A DNA stretch of 64,000 bases. It comes from Candidatus Rifleibacteriota bacterium. Its GTDB lineage: Bacteria > Muiribacteriota > Ozemobacteria > Ozemobacterales > Ozemobacteraceae. Shown here piece by piece: positions 38,517 through 47,461 of the stretch; position 1 is the stretch's first letter, and every line of letters begins with the position of its first letter. The position numbers were made by a program, and so were the translations under genes. The stretch lies in NCBI GenBank assembly GCA_024710355.1, contig JANJUX010000025.1, positions 118,104 through 182,103 on the forward strand, in the 5' to 3' direction. The notes under the pieces are model-generated. The model saw only the letters and a program-made list of their open reading frames with translations, had not been told where the DNA came from and made no database searches.

Positions 38517-39050
38517 ATGGAAACCATGCATGAAGACAATGTTGCATCGCGACAAAAGCTCGCACTTGCTGCCAGAACCGGTATTTTCCTTGCTGTTCTG
38601 CTTGCGGTTCAGCTTGTCGGGCTGCCGAACCCGTTGACTGGCACGATCGTCAATGCCATTTTCATTTTCGTCCTTCTTTACAACGGCCTGCGGCACGCTC
38701 TTATTCTCGCCTTTTTGAGCCCGCTTGGCGGCATCGTTTCGGGTCATCTGCCCGCGCCGATGTACCCGGTTCTGCCGGTTATTGTCTGTGGCAACCTTTC
38801 ATTGGTCGTCCTGTATTTTATCTTTTCTAAGCGCGGCATGTCTCTGCGCCTCGTTTTGCCGGCGCTGGCAAAGGGTGTGATCATCGGCGGCGCCGGCTAT
38901 ATGATCGTTCAGATTCTCGATATTATGGCGACAGCAAAATGGCTGCTGATGCCGGTGCTGGGGTTGCAGTTCTTCACGGCTGTTGCCGGTCTGTTTATTG
39001 GCGAAAAACTTTATCAATCTCTGCTGCGGGGGCGCGGTGCCTCGGTTTGA
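38517..39050 (+). CDS. ECF-transporter S-component-like membrane protein
   Basis: This 177-residue protein has about five or six hydrophobic segments. The stretch VQLVGLPNPLTGTIVNAIFIF and the LSPLGGIVSGHLPAP loop resemble solitary S-components of energy-coupling-factor (vitamin) transporters. No ECF ATPase or T-component is nearby, so energising units would be encoded elsewhere. Two ATG codons (38517, 38526) are possible. Its 3' end overlaps the convergent cyclase-HEAT gene by 37 bp. The substrate is unknown. Confidence 0.55.
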   Translation: METMHEDNVASRQKLALAARTGIFLAVLLAVQLVGLPNPLTGTIVNAIFIFVLLYNGLRHALILAFLSPLGGIVSGHLPAPMYPVLPVIVCGNLSLVVLYFIFSKRGMSLRLVLPALAKGVIIGGAGYMIVQILDIMATAKWLLMPVLGLQFFTAVAGLFIGEKLYQSLLRGRGASV

Positions 39051-41275
39051 GCTCCTGATGATCTTTCCCATTCCGAGATAATTGAATGTCCGAGATTGAT
39101 GATTTCGGGGTCGGTTTCTTCTTCAAGCATTTTGATGACGAATTCGCGGCTGTCAGTATCAGCGACCCTGCCAATTGCCCTGAGAGCCTGGAGTCTTTCT
39201 GAGTTTTCCTGGCTTTCGAGCATCAGGAGCAGTCTGCGGAAAATGCTTTCGACGATCTGCATCGTCGCCAGGCCTGGTTGCTCGCAATAAGCCGGAAAAA
39301 GCCGGCGAAACTTGCGGGCTGCCGAAAGAAAATAAACGGCAAAGGCTGCAGAGGCACGTTTTCCGCTGCTGTCAGATTTAAGAAGGTCGTAAAGGCAGTT
39401 GAGGGTCTGTTGATCGTCTGCCAGCCACAGACCAAGCAGAGCGTTGGCGCAGACGCGCGGGGCGGGGTCATTGAGCAGGCTTTTCAGGCGGTCGCGTTTG
39501 TCGGCCACATCAAGCGGAATATAGGCTTCGATGGCATTGGCGCGCACGCGATCATCCGGGTCGTTGAACATCTCAGAGAAAAAATCGGCAAGTGTCTGCG
39601 AGCGGCTCATGCCGAGTATGCTGACCGCAACCGATTTAAATTCTGGGTTGTCGGTTGTCGTGGCAAGTTTTTTGAGGAAATCGACAGCCTGGGCATTCTG
39701 CTGAAACATGAAAGGCGAAATTGACCTGATTGCATCGGTTCTGAAGCCGAAGTCCTTGTCTTCAATGAGTTTTATAAGCTGATTCAGGCCTTCTGAAGTG
39801 CCGGTCAGACCGAGAGCCTGGCAGATCGAGACGGCGCCTTTGCCAGAAACTGTTTTCAGACGTTCGCAGAAGTAGGCAATATTCGAGAAGCCGGTGATGG
39901 TAAAGTAGTCGCTGCCTTCGTGACTTTCGTCGGGCATTATTAAAGGCTTGAACAGCAGGTAGTCGCGTGCTGCTGAATTGAAAGCCTGATCGCCGATCGG
40001 TTGAAAAAAGTTGTTGCGGTTCGAATGGCCGGCCGCGCTGCGAGCATTAGTGAGAACCGGGCCAATCGCTGCAAAGTCAGATCTTGAACGGGTGCCAATG
40101 TGACCGATGATGACATTGCCGCAACTGAGGCCTGAACGCATATTTATTTCTTCAAGACCGAGCTGGGCGGCTTTGAAGTTGAAGATATTCAGATTGTTTC
40201 TTACTGAAAGAGCTGCAAATCCTGCGCGCAGTTGCGCCGGCCAGGCGTCATTCTTGTTGATCGGAAAAATTGCCGTGATGAAACAATCGCCGAGCTTATC
40301 CACCAGGCCGTTGGCTCTGGCGATAATTTCGGTGGTTTGCGCAAAAAAACGGTTGAGGGTGTCAACGGCTTCCGAGGGCGAACTGCGCTCGATAAAGCTG
40401 TTGAAACGGTGCAGTTCGAGATGAAGAATGACCGCATGCACGGTTTTTCCAGAAAAATTGCGGCTCGCAAGCTCGGGTGAATGCTCGAAAATTTTGCGGG
40501 TGATAAAATTGCTGGTGGTCTCTTTATCGTGCAAAATCGAGGCCAGGCGGTTGAAAGAACTTGCCAGTTCGCCGAATTCATCGGAAGACCTGACTATGGC
40601 CTTGTAACTGTAGTCGCCGTGGCTCATCGATTCTATTGACTGCAGAATTGAGTTCAGCGGACTCAGCAGGGTCGCCGAAATTCCGTAGGCGATGAAGATG
40701 CCGATCAATATAAGAATCAAACCCAGGGAGAGATTGTAGGTCAGAAGATTGCGTATGTGCGCGTATTCTTCGTCGATGGTAAAACCGGCTCTGATCAGTC
40801 CATAGCGCTTGCCGCCGATGACAATGGGCACCGATGTGTCATATACCGGCCGTTTGCCGGCTGTGGCTCTGCGTATTGAGAGGTCGGAAGAAAACAGGGC
40901 CGCCCGTGACCAGCCATCGGAAAAATATTTGCCATGCGTGTTCGGGTGCGTGCTTGAAATGATGCGCCCCTGATTGTCGAGAATCAGGCAATACTCGATC
41001 TTGTTGAGTTTTACAAACTCACGCAGAGCATAGTCGATGCCCTGAAAATTGCCTCTGACGATGTCTTCGCCCATAGCCAGTGCAATCATTCGCCCAAGCA
41101 GTCGGCCGCTTTCTTCGGCGCGTCCGAGGCTGGTGTGCTTGATCTGAATCGTTACCAGATAAACCGAAACCAGCATGATAAAAACGATCAGCAAAGTGAA
41201 AGTGACGGCAATCTTCTGCCTGAAACTTACCGAAAAACTGTGGGCTTTCTGCTGTATCTGATGGTCAATGGGCAT
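39014..41275 (-). CDS. membrane sensor: HAMP + degenerate class III cyclase domain + HEAT repeats
   Basis: This 753-residue protein has TM1 (about 21-43), an extracytoplasmic Cache-like sensor (45-180), TM2 (about 182-203), HAMP (203-255), a class III nucleotide-cyclase-like domain (about 275-450) and a HEAT-like helical region (about 500-735). In the cyclase domain the first metal Asp is Glu287 (HLELHRF) and the second, Asp330 (LGDCF), is kept. The transition-state and purine-binding segment (IGPVLTNARSA) is altered from IGDxVNxAxR. It is therefore probably catalytically weak or dead and acts as a signalling scaffold. It overlaps the PhnD-like gene upstream by 11 bp, implying a sensory pair. 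Confidence 0.75.
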   Translation of the reverse strand: MPIDHQIQQKAHSFSVSFRQKIAVTFTLLIVFIMLVSVYLVTIQIKHTSLGRAEESGRLLGRMIALAMGEDIVRGNFQGIDYALREFVKLNKIEYCLILDNQGRIISSTHPNTHGKYFSDGWSRAALFSSDLSIRRATAGKRPVYDTSVPIVIGGKRYGLIRAGFTIDEEYAHIRNLLTYNLSLGLILILIGIFIAYGISATLLSPLNSILQSIESMSHGDYSYKAIVRSSDEFGELASSFNRLASILHDKETTSNFITRKIFEHSPELASRNFSGKTVHAVILHLELHRFNSFIERSSPSEAVDTLNRFFAQTTEIIARANGLVDKLGDCFITAIFPINKNDAWPAQLRAGFAALSVRNNLNIFNFKAAQLGLEEINMRSGLSCGNVIIGHIGTRSRSDFAAIGPVLTNARSAAGHSNRNNFFQPIGDQAFNSAARDYLLFKPLIMPDESHEGSDYFTITGFSNIAYFCERLKTVSGKGAVSICQALGLTGTSEGLNQLIKLIEDKDFGFRTDAIRSISPFMFQQNAQAVDFLKKLATTTDNPEFKSVAVSILGMSRSQTLADFFSEMFNDPDDRVRANAIEAYIPLDVADKRDRLKSLLNDPAPRVCANALLGLWLADDQQTLNCLYDLLKSDSSGKRASAAFAVYFLSAARKFRRLFPAYCEQPGLATMQIVESIFRRLLLMLESQENSERLQALRAIGRVADTDSREFVIKMLEEETDPEIINLGHSIISEWERSSGAQTEAPRPRSRD

Positions 41276-42221
41276 TGACGAGGTCCTCCTCGAGCTGATC
41301 GAAAAGTTTTTCGTCTGGCTGTCTGGTAGTGAACATGCCCGAGAACATTTCCGAAGACTGAATTCTGCTGCCGAGCTTCATGAAATTGCCGACAACCGTT
41401 TGCTCAAACGGGCTGCGGTGAGCAGAATTGACAATATAGAGCCCACCCGGCACCGGCTGGCTTTCATGCACGATTTTCATGCTGTTGCGCACGCTCTCGG
41501 GCTGTTCGAAAAAGAAATTGCTGGTCAGAACGATGCAGTCATACTGCTCGTTCTGCAGGCCGAGAATCGAATCGCTGTAGTTCTCGGAAAAATGCTCCTG
41601 TTTGAAAAAAGTGCTGTGGGTAAAACCTTTTTTTTCGACTTCCCTCACCGGAATCAGATAGCCGGCAAGCTGGTCGCCGCCGCGATAGGCGATGCGGTAA
41701 CCGCGCAGGTCTTCGAGTGAAGTGGCGGGATCGCCGTTTCTGACGAGAAAAATGACCTTTTTCGGCGGCTCGAAAACTCTTTCGAGAACGGCTCTGATCG
41801 GGTGACTTTTTCGGTAATTGATGTAGGCCATCGCTGTTATGCTGCCGTAGTCAGCAAGCTTGCGATTGAGCTTGTTGATGATCTCGAGTTCATTCACCGA
41901 AACATCGATGCGGGCGGTTTTGCCGGTTTTTTCGACGATCCGGTCGAGCTTTGGCTGCATTACTTCGATGAATTGCACGAGGTCGCCACGCGGGATAACG
42001 AAGGTAAAGATAATTTCGCGGCGGCTTTCGGGATCGTTGGCTTCTTCGTATGGTGCCCGGCTGGCGATACCGCTGAAAACCTCGGGCAGTCCGGCGGCGT
42101 TACCGGTATATTCGACAAAGCTTTTCCAGAGTATGCCGCCTGTACCGATGATACCGGCGATGAGAAGAAACGCCACTCCTACAAAGATCGAGGTTTTATC
42201 GGCTACTGCCTTGCTGCTCAT
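41265..42221 (-). CDS. membrane-anchored PhnD-like substrate-binding protein
   Basis: This 318-residue protein has an uncleaved-looking N-terminal TM helix (about 11-32), then a periplasmic binding fold of the phosphate/phosphonate PhnD type (FTFVIPRGDLVQFIEVMQPKLDRIVEKTG, LEDLRGYRIAYRGGDQLAGYLIPV). No ABC transporter genes accompany it; instead it overlaps the HAMP/cyclase-HEAT gene. It probably binds a small molecule and presents it to that sensor rather than feeding a transporter. The ribosome site is weak. Confidence 0.75.
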   Translation of the reverse strand: MSSKAVADKTSIFVGVAFLLIAGIIGTGGILWKSFVEYTGNAAGLPEVFSGIASRAPYEEANDPESRREIIFTFVIPRGDLVQFIEVMQPKLDRIVEKTGKTARIDVSVNELEIINKLNRKLADYGSITAMAYINYRKSHPIRAVLERVFEPPKKVIFLVRNGDPATSLEDLRGYRIAYRGGDQLAGYLIPVREVEKKGFTHSTFFKQEHFSENYSDSILGLQNEQYDCIVLTSNFFFEQPESVRNSMKIVHESQPVPGGLYIVNSAHRSPFEQTVVGNFMKLGSRIQSSEMFSGMFTTRQPDEKLFDQLEEDLVNAH

Positions 42222-42387
42222 CTAAAAAGCCTGCTGTAATGAAGGTTGCTAATAATTTACCACATATAAAACAAATTGTACAAACTTTTGCACAGAAAGT
42301 TGGTATTTCTTACATCGGGTTCGTTTTTTTTCTGCTATGATTAAAACAACTGGTTCGTTTGCAAATGACATTTTCGGGGTGAATATC

Positions 42388-43734
42388 ATGATTATCAACA
42401 ATCGCAGGGGCGTAATCGGTTTCATGCTGACCATGGCCGTGGGCATTGCCCTTGGTGCCGCAACCCTTGTTGTCACCAACGAAATGACCCGCGATAACAA
42501 TAAGAAAAAGACAACCCTGAGCTCGGCTCGCACCCCTTCTTCACCGGCTGCCGTTGAAAAGGCTTTCGAGAAATATCAGAAAGCTTATCAGGAATACCAG
42601 CAGGCCGCCGGCCTGGGGCGCGAAGATGTCAAAAAATACTCCGATGCCTTTAAAGAGGCAAAACGTAATCTTGAAATCGAGCTTCTGCGCAATACTCCCG
42701 GTGTCAGCGAAATGGACCTCGACAAACTTGAAAAAGGCGATGAAGAAGCTGCGGGTGTCTCTACTCCCGCTGTTCATACCGATTCAACTAACCCGTTCAG
42801 TGTTTCGACCGTCACTATCAGCAGCTCAGCCAGCTCAGGAACAGACAGTCAGAGTCAGGCAGCCGCTCCGGCGGTTTCCGGCAGCGTAACCGGGGTCAGC
42901 GGTGAAATCACCGGCATGGACTATTACCGGGTTAAATCGGGAGATTCGCTTTCAAAGATCTGCGAGCAGTTTTACGGGGCGTCGGGCATGTGGCAGCACA
43001 TTCTCAAATATCAGTCATCTTCGATTGCCGCCACTCCCAACCTGATTTTCCCGGGGCAGCTGATTGCACTGCCGCGCGGCCTGAAGCCGACAGCTACCAC
43101 TGTTGTCAAAAATCAGAACACGCAAACCCAGACGACAACCGGTTCAACGCCGGTTGCCGCCGGCGCTTATAAAGTGGCCCCCGCTGGCGATGAATCCTGG
43201 CAGCAGACTTTCCAGAAGGACTACCTGATTTCTGACAACGCCCTTACTAATTCCGGTACCATGACAGTCGCTCAGATACAGCGATTCCTAGAATCGAAAA
43301 ACTCGGTGCTGGCGAAGCCTTATCGTGGTTCGACACCGGCGCAGATGATTTACGACGCCGCAAAAAAATACGGCATCAATCCGCAGGTGCTTCTTACCCG
43401 CCTGCAGTGTGAACAGGGGCTGATCAGCAAGTCTACCGCCACTCAGAAGCAGCTTGACTGGGCGGTTGGCGTTGGTTGTTACGATTCCGGCAACTGGAAC
43501 CAGAAATTCAAGGGCTTTGACAAGCAGATAGAATATGCCGCGCAAACCTATCGCCGCCATTATGATGCCGCAAAGGCGAAGCTCGATCGTGGCGAGAAAA
43601 TAACTATGAATATCGATGGGCAGCAGGTGACTGTTAAAAACGCCGCGACCTATTCGTTCTATAAATACTGCCCGCATTTTCAGGGCAATAAGCTTTTCTA
43701 CGATGTCTGGCGCGGTTATCGCAGCAAATTCTGA
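42388..43734 (+). CDS. LysM-domain envelope protein with C-terminal lysozyme-like region
   Basis: This 448-residue protein starts at an ATG with GGGGTG 7 nt upstream. An N-terminal hydrophobic helix (GVIGFMLTMAVGIALGAATLVV) anchors or exports it. A coiled-coil-like segment (about 55-100) and a Ser/Thr-rich linker follow, then a LysM domain (about 180-230; YYRVKSGDSLSKICEQFYG, LIFPGQLIALP). A C-terminal helical domain (about 290-445; AAKKYGINPQVLLTRLQCEQGLI) resembles lysozyme/glucosaminidase-type muramidase folds. It probably binds and perhaps cuts peptidoglycan. Catalytic assignment is uncertain. Confidence 0.75.
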   Translation: MIINNRRGVIGFMLTMAVGIALGAATLVVTNEMTRDNNKKKTTLSSARTPSSPAAVEKAFEKYQKAYQEYQQAAGLGREDVKKYSDAFKEAKRNLEIELLRNTPGVSEMDLDKLEKGDEEAAGVSTPAVHTDSTNPFSVSTVTISSSASSGTDSQSQAAAPAVSGSVTGVSGEITGMDYYRVKSGDSLSKICEQFYGASGMWQHILKYQSSSIAATPNLIFPGQLIALPRGLKPTATTVVKNQNTQTQTTTGSTPVAAGAYKVAPAGDESWQQTFQKDYLISDNALTNSGTMTVAQIQRFLESKNSVLAKPYRGSTPAQMIYDAAKKYGINPQVLLTRLQCEQGLISKSTATQKQLDWAVGVGCYDSGNWNQKFKGFDKQIEYAAQTYRRHYDAAKAKLDRGEKITMNIDGQQVTVKNAATYSFYKYCPHFQGNKLFYDVWRGYRSKF

Positions 43735-44667
43735 TTACTCGACCAGATGTTTGAACAACGCCGCGACCCTTCTGGAGTCTTCCAGCAGGGTCGCGGTGTT
43801 TTCAGAAGAGAGCATGATCAGCGCCTGGTCTTCGATTCGGGTCCATTGGCACAGAGAAGTTTCGGCTGCCTGTCTCAGCCTGCCTTCAGAAATTTCGTCA
43901 TTCCGGCATTCGTAAAAATGCAGAATTTTGCAGAATTTTTCTGCTGCAGTTTCAGTTTTAGATTCAGCAAGAGAGACGATGCCGGCCTTACTGCGCCATT
44001 CAGGATGATATTCTGGTCGGTTGTAGCCACTGTTAATGGCGGTTAATACCGGGCCTGTCGCAGTTACTGCAAACGAAAACCGTATCGGCGTATCTTTAAG
44101 ATCGACGAGTGCAGAAAAAAGTCTGGTTATTTCGAGCATTTGACTGATTATCGGTGTCGGCAGCCGTACCGGAAAAGCCCGCCAGCTGTGCCTTAGTTTC
44201 AGTGATTTGTCGAGGCTGACCTGAGCAATAATTCTTGGGGCGCCATTGAGAAAGGTGATTTCGATTCTGGCTTTCGGGTTAATAAATTCTTCGAGCATAA
44301 CCGGGCCGGGAAACTCACCGGTGATCAGTTCAAAAAATTCCGGCAGTTCGCGAAAGGCTTTGAGAATATAGCAGGCCCGGCCGTCGGCCAGATTGGTGGA
44401 GCTTTTCATGATCAGCGGAAACCGGTTGAATTTTACCGCCCAGGCGCTGAGTCTGGCGAATTGCTCAGAAACAGCGTATTGCGGGGTCGTCAGTTTTTGT
44501 GAGGAGCAGAACTCTTTGAGTTTATGGCGGCTGGTAAGCAGCGAAAACTGGCTGCTGTTACAAAGATTTGGTGGCATTTTGTCGCGATCGGCCGGCAGAT
44601 CGCAGAAAAAGGGGAGGCTGGCATCTGAATACAGCTGCTCGAGAAAACTGTTTTTTACATCGCTCAT
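43735..44667 (-). CDS. ATP-grasp-like protein of unknown function
   Basis: This 310-residue soluble protein resembles ATP-grasp ligases: SRHKLKEFCSSQKLTTPQYA, then FPLIMKSSTNLADGRACYIL (Lys-containing strand), PGPVMLEEFINPKARIEITF (adenine-hinge-like) and FSFAVTATGPVLTAINSGYNRPEY. The metal-binding residues are not all obvious, so activity is uncertain. It is 45 bp downstream of a TPR-like membrane gene on the same strand and directly abuts the convergent LysM gene. No specific substrate can be proposed. Confidence 0.55.
   Translation of the reverse strand: MSDVKNSFLEQLYSDASLPFFCDLPADRDKMPPNLCNSSQFSLLTSRHKLKEFCSSQKLTTPQYAVSEQFARLSAWAVKFNRFPLIMKSSTNLADGRACYILKAFRELPEFFELITGEFPGPVMLEEFINPKARIEITFLNGAPRIIAQVSLDKSLKLRHSWRAFPVRLPTPIISQMLEITRLFSALVDLKDTPIRFSFAVTATGPVLTAINSGYNRPEYHPEWRSKAGIVSLAESKTETAAEKFCKILHFYECRNDEISEGRLRQAAETSLCQWTRIEDQALIMLSSENTATLLEDSRRVAALFKHLVE
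43759..43802 (+). terminator. terminator of the LysM gene, inside the opposing gene
   Basis: A 10-bp stem (43761-43770 with 43787-43796) continues, after one mismatch, into CTGGA/TCCAG with a 4-nt loop and is followed by TTTT. It terminates the plus-strand LysM transcript yet lies within the last codons of the minus-strand gene 43735-44667. Confidence 0.75.
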
Positions 44668-44712
44668 ATTGAGTGTACTTATCGGCTGAAAAGCGCCGAC
44701 CGTACACCATCA

Positions 44713-45327
44713 TTATTCGCGCATCTGTTCTTCGAGTTCTTTAAGGCGCGCCTTGGCTATCTGATTTTCAGGTTCACGGTTGAGGGTGCGGTTGAGACGG
44801 TCGATCTCGTTGCGACTGTATCTGATAAGCCTTTTGAGAACGTCAAGGTCACGGGTTATGGTGCGGTCATCGTTCGGGAGCTGGTTGGCCCTTTCCCAGT
44901 CGTTGAAAGCCTTGCGGAACTTGTTTTTTTCAAAGAAAATCTGGCCACTGAGTTTAAAAATGCTGAAATTGCTGGGGTCATAAATACGCGCCCGGTCAAG
45001 GCGGCGCAGAGCCTCTTCATAGCTGCCCTGGTAATAATCGTTTATTGCCGATTCAACATACTGACGGGCCCGCGATTCGTTTACGTGCCGGTTGCGTTCT
45101 TCGTCGCGGGCGGCAACGTCTTCTTCAAGGGTTTGAGTCAGCGAGGCAATCGGGTCTGGTTCCTCGATTTCAGTTCTGATGCCAAAACTTGCAAGATTCT
45201 TGCGCATGGTGCTGAAGTCGATGCTGGTGGCGGAGGGAATCGAGGAAAAGAAATACCCCACTGCCAGCAGAAGCAGCACTACCCCAAGTATCTTGATTTT
45301 GGGCATGAACTTTTTCACCTCGGACAC
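44713..45327 (-). CDS. TPR-like protein with N-terminal membrane anchor
   Basis: This 204-residue protein starts at GTG with AGGAGG 5 nt upstream. It has a TM helix (about 11-28; IKILGVVLLLLAVGYFF), a charged stretch, then about two TPR units (YVESAINDYYQGSYEEALRRLDRARIYDP; IFFEKNKFRKAFNDWERAN) and a coiled coil at the C-terminus. The start overlaps the preceding exported gene by 13 bp. It is a likely periplasmic scaffold; function unknown. Confidence 0.7.
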   Translation of the reverse strand: MSEVKKFMPKIKILGVVLLLLAVGYFFSSIPSATSIDFSTMRKNLASFGIRTEIEEPDPIASLTQTLEEDVAARDEERNRHVNESRARQYVESAINDYYQGSYEEALRRLDRARIYDPSNFSIFKLSGQIFFEKNKFRKAFNDWERANQLPNDDRTITRDLDVLKRLIRYSRNEIDRLNRTLNREPENQIAKARLKELEEQMRE

Positions 45328-46154
45328 CAGGCCTCCTGAAGATTCAGGCCTCTTTCAGACAGGTAGGTATACCAGCGGCTTTTCCGGGGTGAAACATCAG
45401 CTTTCGCAAAACCACCGTTGCGGAAACAGTCGTAGTGGTAACCCAACAACGCTAATTCCCTTTTTATATCAGGGTTTCCGTATTTGAAACCCTGATTTAC
45501 TTCCTTTTCGAAGCACGTGTGTACGGGCCAGTAACCCCATGTCTTCAGTATACCGGAATTTGCAGACAACGACAAGGGGGAAAGCAATATCTGCCAGAGA
45601 GCGCGGGCCTTGAGCAGAGCGATGGATGCCGTCAGATCAGGTTCTATGGCAGATGTGTTTTTTTTGCGCCAGCTGGTTTCCCAGAAAAGCATTTCTATTG
45701 GAGTTGCTGATGGGTCAGGGTGCCAGCCACGACTGAGATAGTGTTTGAGTTCGGCAGGGTCGAGAGCCGTGAGCTCCGACCATGTAACCGGCATGCTGCG
45801 GTTACCAGAAAGCTTAACGGCTACCTTGAGTTCAGTCAGGTCTTTGTCTGGGAGTTCAGCACTCAGTGTGCCGATCGCCGCAGCGATTTCGTCAACGAGA
45901 GAGTCCGAATACTCACGCGCTCTCTCAGGTAAGGTTCTGGCTGAGGCAAGCGAAAAATAATAGAGAGCCTCGGATTTAAGTTTGTGTTCGGGCCAGGTCG
46001 CCATGAACCTGGCAAAGGTCTCTTTCGATTCCTGCCAGCGGCCGAGGTCGAAAGAACGTCTGCCTTCGTTGAAAACATCAAGGGCAGTGATTGCATAGCC
46101 GAAGCTGCAGCATATCACGAAAACCGCCAGAAACAGGTAAGTTCTTCTTTTCAA
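45315..46154 (-). CDS. exported TPR-like protein of unknown function
   Basis: This 279-residue protein has a TTG start preceded by GAGG. It begins with a signal peptide (MKRRTYLFLAVFVICCSFGYA) and then TPR/YbgF-like helices (DVFNEGRRSFDLGRWQESKETFARFMATWPEHKLKS, split by a short loop). The C-terminal half has no recognised motif and is rich in Trp/Tyr and Cys. It heads a three-gene run with the anchored TPR protein and the ATP-grasp-like protein. Confidence 0.65.
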   Translation of the reverse strand: MKRRTYLFLAVFVICCSFGYAITALDVFNEGRRSFDLGRWQESKETFARFMATWPEHKLKSEALYYFSLASARTLPERAREYSDSLVDEIAAAIGTLSAELPDKDLTELKVAVKLSGNRSMPVTWSELTALDPAELKHYLSRGWHPDPSATPIEMLFWETSWRKKNTSAIEPDLTASIALLKARALWQILLSPLSLSANSGILKTWGYWPVHTCFEKEVNQGFKYGNPDIKRELALLGYHYDCFRNGGFAKADVSPRKSRWYTYLSERGLNLQEAWCPR

Positions 46155-46627
46155 GTTAAAGCCTCACATTTCCCTGATTCCAAGGGCAAAATTTTCTTCC
46201 TCAAATATTGAGAGCAAAAACAATGCCAAGCAAACAGAAGGGCAGAATATATGCCCTCTATATTCAGGTTATCGGCACTTTTTTGCTGCAAAATTAGGCA
46301 TTCCGGGGTACGGAACAAAAAAGCTTTGTGAAAAAAGTGCTCATGTTTTTGATTGAAAATTTAGTGTGCAAATTGCACAAGTTGAAAAAGTGTGGTTTGT
46401 GCACACAAATTTTACTCTCTCAGGAGAGAAATTCTCTATTGTGCCAGATCCTTGTCCTGGGAGATATTATCTTGTGCCTGTTCCGGCACATAAACGGAAT
46501 AATGGTTGAATTGCAAATTCAGCTGCGACACCTGGGCAGGTGCTATGTAAAGAAACTGCGCACCTGACCTTTATGGGAGCAGGTGCGCAGGACATGCAAC
46601 AGTAGTTGAAGAGAAGTGACAGCCAGG
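46155..46627. other. 473-bp gene-free AT-rich region with many short palindromes
   Basis: No convincing gene is present; a 79-codon GTG frame (46328-46567) lacks a ribosome site and recognisable product. The region holds short inverted repeats at 46366-46378 (GTGCAA/TTGCAC), 46396-46409 (TTTGTG/CACAAA), 46416-46429 (TCTCT/AGAGA), 46473-46490 (TGTGCC/GGCACA), 46529-46542 (CACCTG/CAGGTG) and the terminator stem at 46556-46590. The first few hundred bases must also contain the promoter of the gene starting at 46154, but no clear -35/-10 pair was found. Confidence 0.5.
46549..46590 (-). terminator. terminator of the molybdenum-hydroxylase subunit genes
   Basis: An 11-bp perfect stem (46556-46566 with 46580-46590) with a 13-nt loop is followed on the minus strand by TTTCTTT. 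It lies 38 bp after the stop of the FAD-subunit gene. Confidence 0.7.
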
Positions 46628-47461
46628 TTAAATGACGGCTTTGAGAGCTCTCTTTAAGAGAACCCCGGCCATTTGTTTGCGATAAGATTTTGAAGATCTG
46701 ACATCGCTGATTGGCTTGGCGGTTTCGCAGGCAAATTCGGCTGCTTTTTCAAGCGTCGCCGCATCGATTTCGCCGGCTTTTTCAAGCAGCTCTTCGGCAC
46801 TTTTGCAGCGAAGAACCGTTGGGGCTGCCGAGCCGATTGCGATGCGATAGCGCTTCTGCCCGTCATTAAAAACGTTCAGGGCAAGATTGATCTTTGAAAT
46901 GGCATGGGCGCGTCTTTCGCCCAGTTTGAGAAATGCCCCGGAGGTTTTGCGCAACGGCAGAGCAAAGCCTTCGATCAGCTCGCCGGCCTTGAGAACACTG
47001 CGGCCGGGGCCGGTAAAGAATTCGTCGATGGCGACTTTGCGTTTGCCGGTCTGCCCGACGATCAATACTTCGGCTTCGAGGGCAAAAAGCGCCGGAATCG
47101 TGTCGCCGGCAGGCGAGGCGTTGGCCACATTGCCACCAAGGGTAGCGGCATTGCGTATCTGGGTGGCGCCAACCGTTGATGCGGCCTTTACCAGAACCGG
47201 AAAATATTCGTTCACTTCGGGACTGGCGATAACGCTGCTCATGGTGCAGCCACTGCCTATGATCAGGCGGTCGCCCTCTTTGCGGATTGACTTGAATGGC
47301 AGAGCGCTGATGTCGACAAGTGCCGCCGCATTCGGAAAAAGACCGTTACGCAGCTTGACGATGAGGTCGGTACCGCCGGCAACGGCAAGATGATTCGGCT
47401 TTGCCAGAAGTTCGCACGCTTCTGAGAGGTTGGCTGGTCTGAAAAAACTGATGCTGCTCAC
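46628..47461 (-). CDS. FAD-binding subunit of a molybdenum hydroxylase (CoxM/XdhB-like)
   Basis: This 277-residue protein has the FAD-PCMH fold: LAVAGGTDLIVKLRNGL (pyrophosphate loop), then ATQIRNAATLGGNVANASPAGD split across the second flavin loop, and a C-terminal CO-dehydrogenase flavoprotein domain. In xanthine/CO dehydrogenases this subunit passes electrons from [2Fe-2S] clusters to NAD or another acceptor. It overlaps the 2Fe-2S gene by 4 bp (ATGA). The molybdopterin subunit is not adjacent: a terminator follows and a GGDEF gene precedes. Confidence 0.93.
   Translation of the reverse strand: MSSISFFRPANLSEACELLAKPNHLAVAGGTDLIVKLRNGLFPNAAALVDISALPFKSIRKEGDRLIIGSGCTMSSVIASPEVNEYFPVLVKAASTVGATQIRNAATLGGNVANASPAGDTIPALFALEAEVLIVGQTGKRKVAIDEFFTGPGRSVLKAGELIEGFALPLRKTSGAFLKLGERRAHAISKINLALNVFNDGQKRYRIAIGSAAPTVLRCKSAEELLEKAGEIDAATLEKAAEFACETAKPISDVRSSKSYRKQMAGVLLKRALKAVI

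Noticed and set aside
46328..46567. 79-codon plus-strand frame in the gene-free island
   Set aside because: GTG start without a ribosome site, Cys/Leu/Lys-rich with no recognisable fold, and it crosses several palindromes and a terminator stem.
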